A stretch of DNA of 64,000 nt from Polyangiaceae bacterium (GCA_019637295.1 JAHBVX010000011.1:81735-145734), one strand, 5' to 3'. Numbered from the stretch's first letter, positions 50,721-60,364 are shown. Made by a program: numbers and translations. Notes: a model not told the origin generated them from the sequence alone.

Positions 50721-51731
50721 GTGAACTTAGAACGATCTTACCGGGTCATCCCGATGGTCATCGGATTGGCCTGCGCCTCGCTGACGAGCGTGGTGTCGAC
50801 GCCGACGAGCGCGCAGGGCAAGCCCTCCGCAGCGGAGCAGAAGAAGCGGGACGACGCGCGGACGGCGTACACGAAGGGCGAGAAGGCGTTCAAGGCCGGC
50901 GACTTCGCGGGCGCCTTGGAGAGCTTCAAGAAGGCGGACGAGATCCTGCCCACGCCACACGCCCAGTTCTGGATCGCGCAGAGCCTCGACAAGCTCGAGC
51001 GCGGCGCGGAGGCCATCGAGGCCTACAAGCGCGTGATCGCGAACGAGAAGTTCGACAGCTTGGGCGCGGAGCGAACGGCTGCGGCGAAGGACCGGCTCGC
51101 CGCGCTCGAGGCCGCCGCCGCGCCGCCGCCGACCGAGCCGACCGAGCCGACCGAGCCGACCGAGCCGACCGAGCCGACCGAGCCCCCTCCGGACATCGAG
51201 CCCGAGCCGGACCCGGACTTCTACGACCCACCCGCCAAGGCGGCGCACCAGCCCATCGAGCTGGGGCTGTTCGGTGGTGCGCTGTTCGTGTCGCGCGCGC
51301 ACAACCTCCACGAGGAGCGGTTCTTCCGCCGCTCCTACAAGCGACCTGCCGCGCTGATCGGTCTGCGCGCCGGGTACTTCCCGATCAAGTTCATGGGTTT
51401 GGAGGCGGAGTACGCACACGGCTTCGGTGGCGTGGAGCCCGACGGCTCGGCGGATTTCAACATCGCGCGCGCGCACGTCGTCGCGCAACTCCCGGCCGGC
51501 GGGTTCGTGCCCTTCGCCCTGGTGGGCGCCGGCATGCTCCACGGGACCTCGGACGCTCAGGGCTCCGACACGGATTTCCTGCTCGGGCTCGGCCTGGGAG
51601 CGAAATACTTCGTGACGGACATGATCGCCCCGCGGCTCGACCTCCGGCTCGACGCGCACCAAAAGGAGGGCGGCGGAATGGCGTTCTCTCCCGAGGTGCT
51701 CCTGGGGCTGAGCTTCGCCTTCGGGAAGTGA
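50721..51731 (+). CDS. Periplasmic TPR protein with C-terminal beta-barrel
   Basis: 336 residues from a GTG with a strong site (GAGAGGAGG). Signal peptide ending near TSA-QG. TPR pair at about 45-125 (TAYTKGEKAFKAGDFAGALE, then PTPHAQFWIAQSLDKL). A Thr-Glu-Pro repeat follows. The C-terminal 160 residues are alternating strands ending in LLGLSFAFGK, typical of an outer-membrane barrel with a final aromatic. No enzyme function is expected; it may be a surface assembly or scaffold protein. Confidence 0.8.
   Translation: MNLERSYRVIPMVIGLACASLTSVVSTPTSAQGKPSAAEQKKRDDARTAYTKGEKAFKAGDFAGALESFKKADEILPTPHAQFWIAQSLDKLERGAEAIEAYKRVIANEKFDSLGAERTAAAKDRLAALEAAAAPPPTEPTEPTEPTEPTEPTEPPPDIEPEPDPDFYDPPAKAAHQPIELGLFGGALFVSRAHNLHEERFFRRSYKRPAALIGLRAGYFPIKFMGLEAEYAHGFGGVEPDGSADFNIARAHVVAQLPAGGFVPFALVGAGMLHGTSDAQGSDTDFLLGLGLGAKYFVTDMIAPRLDLRLDAHQKEGGGMAFSPEVLLGLSFAFGK
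51132..51185 (+). repeat. Tandem 9-bp repeat encoding Thr-Glu-Pro
   Basis: Five exact copies of accgagccg plus a last variant copy. They encode a short, extended linker between the TPR and barrel parts of the protein. Length variation between strains would be in frame. Confidence 0.95.
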
Positions 51732-51737
51732 GCGCGC

Positions 51738-52115
51738 TCAGTTCGCCGGGCCCACGACCACCGTCGGTACGTAGTGCCAGCGTGAACCTTCCTGGCACGC
51801 CAGCCGCGGGGCGTCGGGGGGGCGTCCGGCCGAGGTGATCGTCAGTTGGCGACAGCGCCGCCCGCTAGCAGCGAAGTAGGGGGCGGTGGCTTGCACCGTG
51901 CTGTCCTCGACTTGCTGTGCAGCGCCTGACGGCAGCGTGTCGAGCAGCTCGAGCACGCGTCGCTCGACGCTCGTCTTGGCCGGCACGACGCCACCGCCCG
52001 GAGCATCGACCCCGGGCTGCTCGCTCTGCGCGGCTCCGCACCCAACGGACGTGGCCAGCAGACAGAGCACGCTGAGCCCGCACAGCGTGCCACTACGCAG
52101 GCGCCAGCGAGTCAT
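51738..52115 (-). CDS. Small lipoprotein beside the capsule locus
   Basis: 125 residues. Signal peptide TRWRLRSGTLCGLSVLCLLA leads to a lipobox (SVGC). The mature part has a helical segment (SVERRVLELLDTLPSGAA), then GRRCRQLTIT and RLACQEGSRWHYVPTVVV, with two Cys that could pair. The family is unknown. The start at 52115 has TAAGTG 8 nt upstream. The frame opens further upstream, but that part is not protein-like. Confidence 0.72.
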   Translation of the reverse strand: MTRWRLRSGTLCGLSVLCLLATSVGCGAAQSEQPGVDAPGGGVVPAKTSVERRVLELLDTLPSGAAQQVEDSTVQATAPYFAASGRRCRQLTITSAGRPPDAPRLACQEGSRWHYVPTVVVGPAN

Positions 52116-52129
52116 CGCCGCCACACTTA
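52116..52129 (-). promoter_or_regulatory. Leaderless-type -10 box for small lipoprotein
   Basis: TAAGTG (52129 to 52124, minus strand) ends 8 nt before the ATG at 52115; the last base is G rather than T. Confidence 0.3.
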
Positions 52130-52163
52130 CCACGGCGCGCACCGGCCACAATCCCGGGATGCT

Positions 52164-52199
52164 GGGGGGGGCGGTTTTGACACCCGACCGGGCCCGGTC
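52164..52199. other. G8 tract and palindrome upstream of kpsF
   Basis: Eight consecutive G (52164-52171) are followed by a perfect 14-bp palindrome GACCGGGCCCGGTC (52186-52199). Both sit in the divergent promoter region of the capsule/Kdo genes. The palindrome could be an operator; the G-run could vary in length. Confidence 0.45.
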
Positions 52200-52235
52200 A
52201 CCCACGCGCGGGGCCTGGGCTTCCCGCAGGCGCGC

Positions 52236-52264
52236 TTGACGACCCCCGATCCACTTGCTAGCTG
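52236..52264 (+). promoter_or_regulatory. Sigma-70-like promoter for kpsF
   Basis: TTGACG (52236-52241), a 17-nt spacer, TAGCTG (52259-52264). The ATG is 44 nt further on, with GGAGG at 52295-52299. Unlike most genes here, this one has a true leader with a ribosome site. Confidence 0.4.
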
Positions 52265-52307
52265 CTTGACCACTTGACTTCAGTCTGCTGGCTGGGAGGG
52301 CAATCTC

Positions 52308-53297
52308 ATGAATCTGTCCTTGGTACGCGCTGCCGCCTCGAGCGATGACGACAGCGACGAGCTCTTGCGAGAGGCGCGCGCCGGTCTAGAGGCGCAGGCT
52401 CGCGCCCTGCGACACGTGGCTTCGCGCTTGGACAGGGAGTTCTGCGCCGCCGTCGAGTTGATGCTGAAGTGCCGCGGCCGGGTCGTCGTGTGCGGCGTGG
52501 GCAAGTCTGGGTTGATTGGCCGCAAGCTGGCCGCGACCTTTTCGTGCTCGGGCACGCCGAGCGCGTTCTTGCACGCCGCCGAGGCTTCGCATGGGGATCT
52601 GGGCATGGTCACCCGCGCGGATGTCATGGTGCTCGTCTCCAACAGCGGCAGCACAGGCGAGCTGGTCTGGCTCTTGCCCTACTTCAGAGAGCTCGGAGTC
52701 GCGCTGATCGCGATCGTGGGCGATGGCCGGTCACCCCTCGCTCGCGCCGCGGATGCAGTCCTCGACGTCTCGGTGGACGCCGAGATCTGTCCGCACAATC
52801 TACTGCCCACCACGTCCGCGTTGTCCATGCTCGCCGTCGGCGATGCGCTGGCCGTCGCGCTGATGAACAAGCGAGCCTTCACGGCGGAGGAATTCGCTCG
52901 CTTCCACCCCGGTGGCGCGCTCGGTCGGCGACTGAACGACCGCGTGGCGGACTCGATGAAGACCCGGGACCTCCCGCTGGCAGCGGCGGACGTCACCGTG
53001 CGCGAAGCGCTGCTCACCATGAGCGCGGGGCGCTGTGGCCTGGTGGTGATCGTGGACGCCGAGCGCCGACCCGTCGGTATCGTCACGGACGGGGATCTCC
53101 GGCGGGGCCTGCACTCCCGCGGGGACCTGCTCTCGCTGCCCCTGTCGAGCGTGATGACCAAGCCGCCGGTGACCATACGGCAGGACGTGCTCGCGCACGA
53201 AGCGAGCGAGCGCATGCGCCGTCTGCGCATCAAGGCGCTGGTCGTCGTGAACGAAGACGGTCGGGTCGTGGGCATCGCGGACATCTTCGATGAGTGA
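52308..53297 (+). CDS. kpsF: D-arabinose-5-phosphate isomerase KpsF/KdsD
   Basis: 329 residues. SIS sugar-isomerase domain (about 40-185): RVVVCGVGKSGLIGRKLAAT, HGDLGMVTRADVMVLVSNSG and LLPTTSALSMLAVGDALA, matching KdsD. Two CBS domains (about 200-325) follow: MSAGRCGLVVIVDAERRPVG and IKALVVVNEDGRVVGIADI. It converts ribulose-5-phosphate to arabinose-5-phosphate, the first step toward Kdo. A GGAGG site precedes the ATG. First gene of the plus-strand arm. Confidence 0.93.
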   Translation: MNLSLVRAAASSDDDSDELLREARAGLEAQARALRHVASRLDREFCAAVELMLKCRGRVVVCGVGKSGLIGRKLAATFSCSGTPSAFLHAAEASHGDLGMVTRADVMVLVSNSGSTGELVWLLPYFRELGVALIAIVGDGRSPLARAADAVLDVSVDAEICPHNLLPTTSALSMLAVGDALAVALMNKRAFTAEEFARFHPGGALGRRLNDRVADSMKTRDLPLAAADVTVREALLTMSAGRCGLVVIVDAERRPVGIVTDGDLRRGLHSRGDLLSLPLSSVMTKPPVTIRQDVLAHEASERMRRLRIKALVVVNEDGRVVGIADIFDE

Positions 53298-53318
53298 CCC
53301 CTGGCCCGGCAGCGAGCC

Positions 53319-54164
53319 ATGAAGCTCTTCGGGCGCGAGGTAGGCAGCGATCGGCCGCTGTTCCTGATCGCGGGGCCCTGCGCCATCGAGCCCGGCTCGA
53401 TGGCCGTGGACATCGCCGGGCAGCTGCGGGAGATCGCCGCGCGTCACGAGCTGCTGTTCGTGTTCAAGGCCAGCTACGACAAGGCCAACCGCAGCTCGGC
53501 ACGCTCCTACCGCGGCGTGGGCATGGCGGAAGGCTTGCGCGTGCTCGATGAGGTCAAGCGGCAGGTTGGCGTGCCGGTGCTCACGGACGTACACGAGAAC
53601 ACGCCCATCGACGAGGTCGCGGCGGTCGTGGACGTGCTGCAGACGCCGGCGTTCCTGGTGCGTCAGACGGACTTCCTCCTGCGGGTAGCGGCGGCGAACA
53701 AGCCGACCAACGTCAAGAAGGGCCAGTTCCTGGCGCCCTGGGACATGCGCCACGTCGTGGACAAGTGTAGGTCCGTCGGCAACGAGCAGATCATGGTGTG
53801 CGAGCGTGGCGTGAGCTTCGGATACAACAACCTCGTGGCCGACATGCGCTCGCTCGCGGTGATGCGGCAGACGGGCTGCCCGGTCGTGTTCGACGCGACC
53901 CACTCGGTCCAAGAGCCTGGCGGTCTCGGTGACCGGACCGGAGGGCAGCGCGAGATGATCCCCGTGCTCGCGCGGGCCGCCGTGGCCGCTGGCGTCGCGG
54001 GCTTGTTCATGGAGACGCATCCGAACCCCGACGCTGCGCCCAGCGACGGGCCCAACATGTGGCCCCTCGGACGCATGGCTGAGCTGCTCGAGGTGCTCGT
54101 GGAGCTCGACCGGGTGGTCAAGCGCAGGCCCTACGCGGAGCTCCCTCCCGCGCCGAGCGAGTGA
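53319..54164 (+). CDS. kdsA: 3-deoxy-8-phosphooctulonate synthase KdsA
   Basis: 281 residues. DAHP/KDO8P synthase fold: [18 protein letters not shown] at the start, [18 protein letters not shown], then [50 protein letters not shown] and [16 protein letters not shown]. Cys21 in AGPC is the mark of the metal-dependent class; E. coli KdsA has Asn there. It condenses phosphoenolpyruvate with arabinose-5-phosphate. 21 bp after kpsF. Confidence 0.95.
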   Translation: MKLFGREVGSDRPLFLIAGPCAIEPGSMAVDIAGQLREIAARHELLFVFKASYDKANRSSARSYRGVGMAEGLRVLDEVKRQVGVPVLTDVHENTPIDEVAAVVDVLQTPAFLVRQTDFLLRVAAANKPTNVKKGQFLAPWDMRHVVDKCRSVGNEQIMVCERGVSFGYNNLVADMRSLAVMRQTGCPVVFDATHSVQEPGGLGDRTGGQREMIPVLARAAVAAGVAGLFMETHPNPDAAPSDGPNMWPLGRMAELLEVLVELDRVVKRRPYAELPPAPSE

Positions 54165-54189
54165 CCGACCCACAGCTGCTTCGTTGGGG

Positions 54190-54203
54190 TAGACTCGCCG
54201 GCG
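54190..54203 (+). promoter_or_regulatory. Leaderless-type -10 box for kdsB
   Basis: TAGACT (54190-54195) ends 8 nt before the GTG at 54204, 25 bp after kdsA. Could be an internal promoter, or chance. Confidence 0.3.
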
Positions 54204-55031
54204 GTGAAGCTGGCAGCGACGACCACGCCCCTGGTGCCTGCTCGGACGCGCTTCGGCATCATCATCCCCGCGCGCTACGGCTCCACGCGGCTCCCCGGCA
54301 AGCCGCTGAGGGACCTGGCGGGCAAGCCGCTGGTGGTGCGCGTGCTGGAGAACGCGCTCACCGCTGGAGCAGACTTCGTCTGGGTCGCGACGGACGACGC
54401 GCGCATCGCTCGTGCTGTCCAGGCAGCCGGCGGCACGGTGGTGATGACGCGCGCGGACCATGTCTCGGGAACCGATCGCCTAGCCGAGGCCGCCCTGGCG
54501 CGCGCGCTGCCCGACGATACCATCGTGGTCAACGTGCAAGGGGACGAGCCACTGCTCGAGCCCGAGCATGTGCAGAGCGTGGCCGCCGCGTTGGCTGCCC
54601 ATCCTGAAGCGGGGATTGCGACGCTCGCCACCGCCGTCGGTGGTGGCGCCGAGTTGTTCGACCCCAGCGCGGTGAAGGTGGTGACCGATGCGCGCGGCAT
54701 GGCGCTCTACTTCAGCCGTGCGCCGCTGCCCTGGGCGCGTGATCACTTCGAGGCCGGCCGGATTGCGACTGAGCTGCCCGACGCATCGGCCTACCTCCGT
54801 CACGTCGGCTTGTACGCCTACACGGTGGGCACCCTACGGCGACTCGCTGACTCGCCACCGGCGCCGATGGAGCGGCTCGAGTCTCTCGAACAGCTACGCG
54901 CGCTGTGGCTCGGGCTGGGGATCCACGTCACCGTCACCGCCGACCCCCCCCTGCCCGGGGTGGACACCGAGGCGGATCTCGAGCGCGCCGCGCAGGTGCT
55001 TCGGGCTCGCACCGCCCACGAGGCCCCGTGA
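54204..55031 (+). CDS. kdsB: CMP-Kdo synthetase KdsB
   Basis: 275 residues from a GTG. Nucleotidyltransferase motif PARYGSTRLPGKPL near 28-41; then WVATDDARI, MTRADHVSGTDRLAEA, VVNVQGDEPL and the metal-site region FSRAPLPWARD; the end LGIHVTVTADPPLPGVDTEADL is typical of KdsB. It activates Kdo as CMP-Kdo for LPS or capsule linkers. Its stop overlaps the kpsC start. Confidence 0.94.
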   Translation: MKLAATTTPLVPARTRFGIIIPARYGSTRLPGKPLRDLAGKPLVVRVLENALTAGADFVWVATDDARIARAVQAAGGTVVMTRADHVSGTDRLAEAALARALPDDTIVVNVQGDEPLLEPEHVQSVAAALAAHPEAGIATLATAVGGGAELFDPSAVKVVTDARGMALYFSRAPLPWARDHFEAGRIATELPDASAYLRHVGLYAYTVGTLRRLADSPPAPMERLESLEQLRALWLGLGIHVTVTADPPLPGVDTEADLERAAQVLRARTAHEAP

Positions 55032-57139
55032 CGGTCGCCGGAAATGGCGATCCGCGGCACGCGTGCGTCGCTGTGTTCTCGCTGGGCGTGTATCGCTTAC
55101 GGGGTCTCCGGGCGGCCCTCGGCGCCGAGCGGCTCGTGCTTCGCCCGAGGGATTCGCAGGCCGGGCGCATCGACGCGGTCGCGGGCTGGGGACACAAGCC
55201 GACGGCGGACGGCGCCCGCGCCTACGCGGCGCGGCACGGGCTGCCGTACTTGGCGCTCGAAGACGGCTTCTTGCGTTCGGTTGGTCTGGGACGGCGCGAT
55301 CCGCCGCTCTCGCTCGTGGTCGATGACGTCGGCATCTACTACGACGCGCGCCAGCCCTCGCGCCTGGAGGCGCTGCTCGCGCGCGCAGACGCCAGCGACC
55401 CGCTGTTGGACGCCGAGTTGCTCGAGCGCGCTCGGCGCTGTCGCGAACGCATCGTGGAGGCCGAGCTCTCCAAGTACAACGCGAGTTCGACTCGGACTGC
55501 GCTGCCCTCGGACGACCCTCGACCCATCGTGCTGGTCGCCGACCAGACGCGGAACGACGCCTCCGTCGCGCAGGGTCTGGCCGACGCGACCACCTTCCAC
55601 CGGATGCTCGAAGCGGCACGGCAGAGACACCCCGGTCACCGCGTCGTGGTCAAGGTGCACCCCGAGGTCTCCTCCGGTAGGAAGCGCGGCTACCTGGCGG
55701 ACCGGGCCCGCTCGCTGGGCGTCGAGCTCTGGGCCGGGCGCGCTACCCCCGTCGCGCTGCTGCGACGGACCAGCCACGCCTACGTCTGCACGTCGCAGCT
55801 CGGGTTCGATGCCCTGCTGGCGGGGGTGCCGGTCACCTGCTTCGGGGCGCCATTCTACGCCGGCTGGGGTCTCACCACCGATGAGCGGCGGATCCCGCGC
55901 CGTGGTCGCCCGCGCAGCCTCGAACAGTTGGTCGCGGCGACGCTGCTGCTGTACCCGATCTACCTTCACCCCCTGTCCGGCGAGCGTTGCGACGCCGAGC
56001 AGGTGATCGAGCACCTGGCGCTGCAGCGCGAGCAGTTCGCGAGCAACGCTCGGGCCTTCTTCTGCTTCGGGTTCTCGCGCTGGAAGCGCCCCTTCGTCCG
56101 TCGCTATCTGGGCGGCCCGGACAGCGAGGTGCGCTTCGTCGCGTCCTGCAGCGAGGCGGTCCGGAAGGGGGCGAGCGCGTCGTCGACGCTGGTGGCGTGG
56201 GGCTCGCGGCGCCCGGCCGAGCTGTCGGAGTTGGCCGCCCGCATCGGCGCGGAGGTGTGGCGAATGGAGGATGGATTCTTGCGCTCGGTCCGGCTCGGCT
56301 CGGAGCTGACGCCCCCCGGCTCCCTCGTCCTGGACTCCCGCGGGATCTACTACGATCCCCGCGCCGCGAGCGACTTGGAGACGTCGCTTCAAACCGAGAG
56401 CTTCACCCCCGCCGAGCTCGAGCGCGCCGCGCGCCTCCGCAGCCGGATCGTGGAGCACGGCCTGAGCAAGTACAACGCCGCGACGCCGGGGGCGCTCCGC
56501 ACGCGGGCGCGAACCGACCAACCCGTGGCGTTCGTGCCGGGGCAAGTCGAGGACGATGCCTCGGTCACGCTCGGCAGCCCTCATGTCCGGAGCAATGAAG
56601 CGCTGCTCCGCGCGGTGCGGCAGGCGCGCCCGGGGTGGCACGTTCTGTACAAGCCTCACCCCGACGTGGTGATCGGCAACCGCCGCGGACACGTCGAGCC
56701 CGGCGGCGCCAGACTGTGGGACGAGCTGGTCGAGGACGCGTCCGTTGCCGCTTGCCTCGCCGTCGCCGACGAGGTGCACACCATGACGTCCCTCGTGGGC
56801 TTCGAGGCCCTGCTGCGCGGGATCACCGTCGTCACCTGGGGTCAGCCCTTCTACTGCGGTTGGGGGTTGACCCGGGACATGCATCCGCCGGAGCGTCGCG
56901 GCCGACGGCTCAGCGTGGACGAGTTGGTGGCCGCAGCGCTCATCCGCTACCCGCGCTACTACAGCTTCCGCGCGCACGCCTTCTGCTCCCCCGAGGACTT
57001 CGTCGACGAGCTGGTCCGGCTGCGCGACCGCCGAGCGGCCTGGCTCGATCGCGCACCCTGGTTGCTGCGGCGGGCGCACTCGCTCGGGGTCAGCGTGAGG
57101 GAGTGGGGCGCGGCTCTTGCTCGCTCCGAGCGCGGCTGA
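55028..57139 (+). CDS. kpsC: Capsule Kdo-transferase KpsC (two GT99-type domains)
   Basis: 703 residues from a GTG overlapping the kdsB stop (GTGA). It is a duplicated capsule-synthesis domain. First half: FSLGVYRLRGL, GWGHKPTADGARAYA, YLALEDGFLRSVGLG, IVLVADQTRNDAS, VVVKVHPEVSSG and TCFGAPFYAGWGLT. Second half repeats them: WRMEDGFLRSVRLG, AFVPGQVEDDAS, VLYKPHPDVVIGNR and VTWGQPFYCGWGLT. KpsC builds the poly-Kdo linker with KpsS. GGGCCGG (57152-57158) and CCGGCCC (57181-57187) form a weak hairpin after the gene. Confidence 0.94.
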   Translation: MTVAGNGDPRHACVAVFSLGVYRLRGLRAALGAERLVLRPRDSQAGRIDAVAGWGHKPTADGARAYAARHGLPYLALEDGFLRSVGLGRRDPPLSLVVDDVGIYYDARQPSRLEALLARADASDPLLDAELLERARRCRERIVEAELSKYNASSTRTALPSDDPRPIVLVADQTRNDASVAQGLADATTFHRMLEAARQRHPGHRVVVKVHPEVSSGRKRGYLADRARSLGVELWAGRATPVALLRRTSHAYVCTSQLGFDALLAGVPVTCFGAPFYAGWGLTTDERRIPRRGRPRSLEQLVAATLLLYPIYLHPLSGERCDAEQVIEHLALQREQFASNARAFFCFGFSRWKRPFVRRYLGGPDSEVRFVASCSEAVRKGASASSTLVAWGSRRPAELSELAARIGAEVWRMEDGFLRSVRLGSELTPPGSLVLDSRGIYYDPRAASDLETSLQTESFTPAELERAARLRSRIVEHGLSKYNAATPGALRTRARTDQPVAFVPGQVEDDASVTLGSPHVRSNEALLRAVRQARPGWHVLYKPHPDVVIGNRRGHVEPGGARLWDELVEDASVAACLAVADEVHTMTSLVGFEALLRGITVVTWGQPFYCGWGLTRDMHPPERRGRRLSVDELVAAALIRYPRYYSFRAHAFCSPEDFVDELVRLRDRRAAWLDRAPWLLRRAHSLGVSVREWGAALARSERG

Positions 57140-57280
57140 CCGCCTCATTTTGGGCCGGCCACGGCTGCGAAGCTCGCTCACCGGCCCGACTTGCGTTGCG
57201 GCACCAGCGCAGATCGGGTTACACGACCCGCTCGGCGCGCCCGAGCGCCGAGTCCGTTCGTCCGAGGGAGGCTCGAAGCC

Positions 57281-58543
57281 GTGAAAAGAGCGATACGTCG
57301 AAGAGATCTGGGATTGATTTTCGTCAGCACCGCCCTGTGCGCTCTCGCCTGCGAGAAGCGCGAAGCTGGGGGCCAAGGCATGGGCAGCGGGGACAAGCCC
57401 GCACAGCCCAGCGCCCAGGTACCCGGCGTCACGGACACCACGATCAAGATCGGAAGCTACGGTCCGTTGTCCGGTCCAGCGGCTCAGTGGGGGACGCTGC
57501 TGCGCGGCATGGAAGCCTACGTCGCCCACCTCAACGAGAAGGGCGGCATTCACGGCAGGAAGCTAGAGTTCATCTACCGCGACGATCAATACAACCCCTC
57601 CAAGACACCGGGCGTCGTGCGCGAGCTCGTCGAGAAGGAGAACGTGTTCGCGATCGTCGGCGGGATCGGCACCGCGAACGGTCGCGCCGTCGCGGACTAC
57701 CTGGAGCAGAAGGGCGTGCCATTCTTCACACCCGCATCGGGCGACAAGTACTGGTCCGAGGGCGGCAAGAAGAACGTCTACACGGTGTTCCCCAAGTACG
57801 AGAGCGAGGGCCAGACGCTGGGCGACTACGTCGTGAAGACGATGAGTGCCAAGAAGGTGGCGGTGCTCTACCAGGACGACGACTTCGGCAAGCAAGGGCT
57901 CGAAGGCGTGAAGAAGGGCGTCGCGCGCCACGAGGGCGCACAGGTCGTGGTCGCGGTCTCGACCCAGCCGACGGACACGGATCTCAGTGGGCAGGCGAGC
58001 CAGATCGCTGCCCAGTCGCCTGACGTGCTGGTGCTCTATGCCGCGCCCAAGCAGGCCATTACCTTGGTCAAGACGCTGGATGCGCAGAAGAAGAAGCCCC
58101 CGCTGGTGACCAGCTTCGTGCTCAGCGATCCGGTGCTGTTCAAGCTGGCGGGGGAGGCGTGGGAGGGCACCATCACCGCCGCCGCGTCGATCCTGCCCGA
58201 CTCGGACGATCCGGCGGCCGCGAAGTACCGGGAGATTCTGCAGAAGCATGGCGGCGAGAAGGCGCCGCCCGGCACCTTCACCATGGCGGGCTTCCTCTTC
58301 ATGCAGCCGCTGGCCGAGGCGATGCAGCGCGCGGGCAAGGAGCTGACGCGCGAGAAGCTGTACGAGGGTTTCAACGCGCTCTCAGGCTGGCAAGCCGGCG
58401 GCCCCCATTGGGAGGTCGGACCCCTGGGCCCGCCCATCACGTTCGGCGCCGATCGGCGCCTGGGCTCCGATCAGCTGTACCTGGCCAAGGCGCAGGGAGG
58501 AAAGTGGCAGAAGCTGACGGAGTGGCTCGAGCCCCCGAGGTGA
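57281..58543 (+). CDS. livJ: ABC importer substrate-binding protein (LivJ-like), lipoprotein
   Basis: 420 residues from a GTG with GAGGGAGG 9-10 nt upstream. Signal peptide to lipobox ALAC (Cys24). Periplasmic-binding fold type I: IKIGSYGPLSGPAAQWGTLL, AYVAHLNEKGGIHGRKLEFI, IVGGIGTANGRAVADYL, VAVLYQDDDFGKQGLEGVKK, TMAGFLFMQPLAEAMQRAG, all typical of branched-chain amino-acid or amide-binding proteins. The ligand is not decidable. TTGCGG at 57196 and TTACAC at 57219 could be a weak promoter. Overlaps livG (GTGA). Confidence 0.9.
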   Translation: MKRAIRRRDLGLIFVSTALCALACEKREAGGQGMGSGDKPAQPSAQVPGVTDTTIKIGSYGPLSGPAAQWGTLLRGMEAYVAHLNEKGGIHGRKLEFIYRDDQYNPSKTPGVVRELVEKENVFAIVGGIGTANGRAVADYLEQKGVPFFTPASGDKYWSEGGKKNVYTVFPKYESEGQTLGDYVVKTMSAKKVAVLYQDDDFGKQGLEGVKKGVARHEGAQVVVAVSTQPTDTDLSGQASQIAAQSPDVLVLYAAPKQAITLVKTLDAQKKKPPLVTSFVLSDPVLFKLAGEAWEGTITAAASILPDSDDPAAAKYREILQKHGGEKAPPGTFTMAGFLFMQPLAEAMQRAGKELTREKLYEGFNALSGWQAGGPHWEVGPLGPPITFGADRRLGSDQLYLAKAQGGKWQKLTEWLEPPR

Positions 58544-59345
58544 AGCCCGAGCCCGCGCTCTTGCAGGTGCAGGGCGTCGGGATCCGGTTCGGCGGCGTCC
58601 AAGCGCTCGCCGACGTCTCGTTCGACGTCCCGCGGGGCGCCATCGTCGCGCTGATCGGACCGAACGGCGCCGGCAAGACCACGCTGTTCAACTGCATCAC
58701 GGGCGTGTACCGCCCCGACGCGGGGACGGTCATGCTCGCGGGCCGGCGGCTGAGCGATCTTCGCCCAGACCAGGTAGCGGAGCTGGGTGTGGCGCGGACT
58801 TTTCAGAACATCGAGCTGTTCGCGCGCATGACCGTGCTCGACAACGTCTTGCTCGGCCGGCACCGGCACATGCGAAGTGGCACCATCGCTGGCTTGCTCT
58901 TCTCCCGGCGCGTGCGCGACGAGGAAGTTGCCCAGCGCAAGCGTGCCGAGGAGATCCTGGACTTTCTCGATCTGCAGTTCGCGCGGGACCGCTTCGTGAT
59001 GCACCTGTCCTACGGCGTGCGCAAGAAGGTGGAGCTGGCCCGGGCGTTGGCCCTCGAGCCCAGCCTCCTCTTGCTGGATGAGCCGAGCGCAGGGATGAAC
59101 GCGGAGGAGAAGGAGGACATGGTGCACGCCGTGCGCGACATCCGCGACGAGATGAACGTCACGGTGACCCTGGTGGAGCACGACATGGGCCTGGTGATGG
59201 GCATCAGCGACCGGGTGGTGGTGCTGGATCACGGGCTGAAGATCGCGGACGGCGCGCCCGGTGACGTAATGAAGGACCCGGACGTGATCCGCGCCTACCT
59301 CGGCGACGACGAGGCCACGCACGGCGCCATCGGGGCCGGGCTGAC

Positions 59346-59349
<4 letters not shown>
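58540..59349 (+). CDS. livG: ABC importer ATPase LivG
   Basis: 269 residues from a GTG overlapping livJ. Walker A GPNGAGKTT, Q-loop in VARTFQNIELF, the LivG-typical signature LSYGVRKKVELARAL, and Walker B LLLLDEPSAGM with VTVTLVEHDM. The signature LSYG in place of LSGG is within the family range. Energises the LivH/LivM permeases, which are encoded at 42.6-44.5 kb here. Confidence 0.94.
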
Positions 59350-60102
<753 letters not shown>

Positions 60103-60128
<26 letters not shown>

Positions 60129-60350
60129 GCCCGCGGTGCAGGCGCTTGCACCCTCCGGCTGAGGCCTGCGCTCGCCGGGGGCAGCCGGCGACCTGCACGG
60201 GCGTGTCCGAGTCGCTGGCCGAGGCCACGATCTCCCCGTTCGCCACGCCGTCGAGGCTCAGCTCGGCGAGGATCAGAGCGTCGCTTCCGGTGGTTCGCTC
60301 AGTCTCGGACGCTTGCCCGCGCCGGGCAAGCTGGCCGGGAACTGACGGCT
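60103..60350 (-). pseudogene. Possible gene remnant in the livF-lipoprotein gap
   Basis: A minus-strand frame without stops reads ALILAELSLDGVANGEIVAS, then ASDSDTPVQVAGC, and ends at TCA 60103-60105. Its middle has strongly G/C-ending codons and protein-like composition, but there is no good start and an in-frame stop lies just upstream. Either the tail of a decayed gene or chance in GC-rich DNA. Confidence 0.25.
60311..60331 (+). terminator. GC hairpin downstream of liv operon
   Basis: GCTTGCCC, loop GCGCC, GGGCAAGC: a perfect 8-bp stem with no T-run, 183 bp after livF. Could end the liv transcript or serve as an operator of the next gene. Confidence 0.35.
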
Positions 60351-60364
60351 GTCAGCTGCGACAA
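60349..60364 (+). promoter_or_regulatory. Operator-like box, copy 1
   Basis: CTGTCAGCTGCGACAA, 64 nt before the ATG of the lipoprotein gene. It shares GTCAG-S-TGCGACAA with the box at 61397-61412. Half-sites TGTC and GACA flank a 6-nt centre. Confidence 0.5.

Noticed and set aside
52177-52182. TTGACA hexamer before kpsF
   Set aside because: No acceptable -10 lies 16-18 nt downstream; the TTGACG/TAGCTG pair is better placed.
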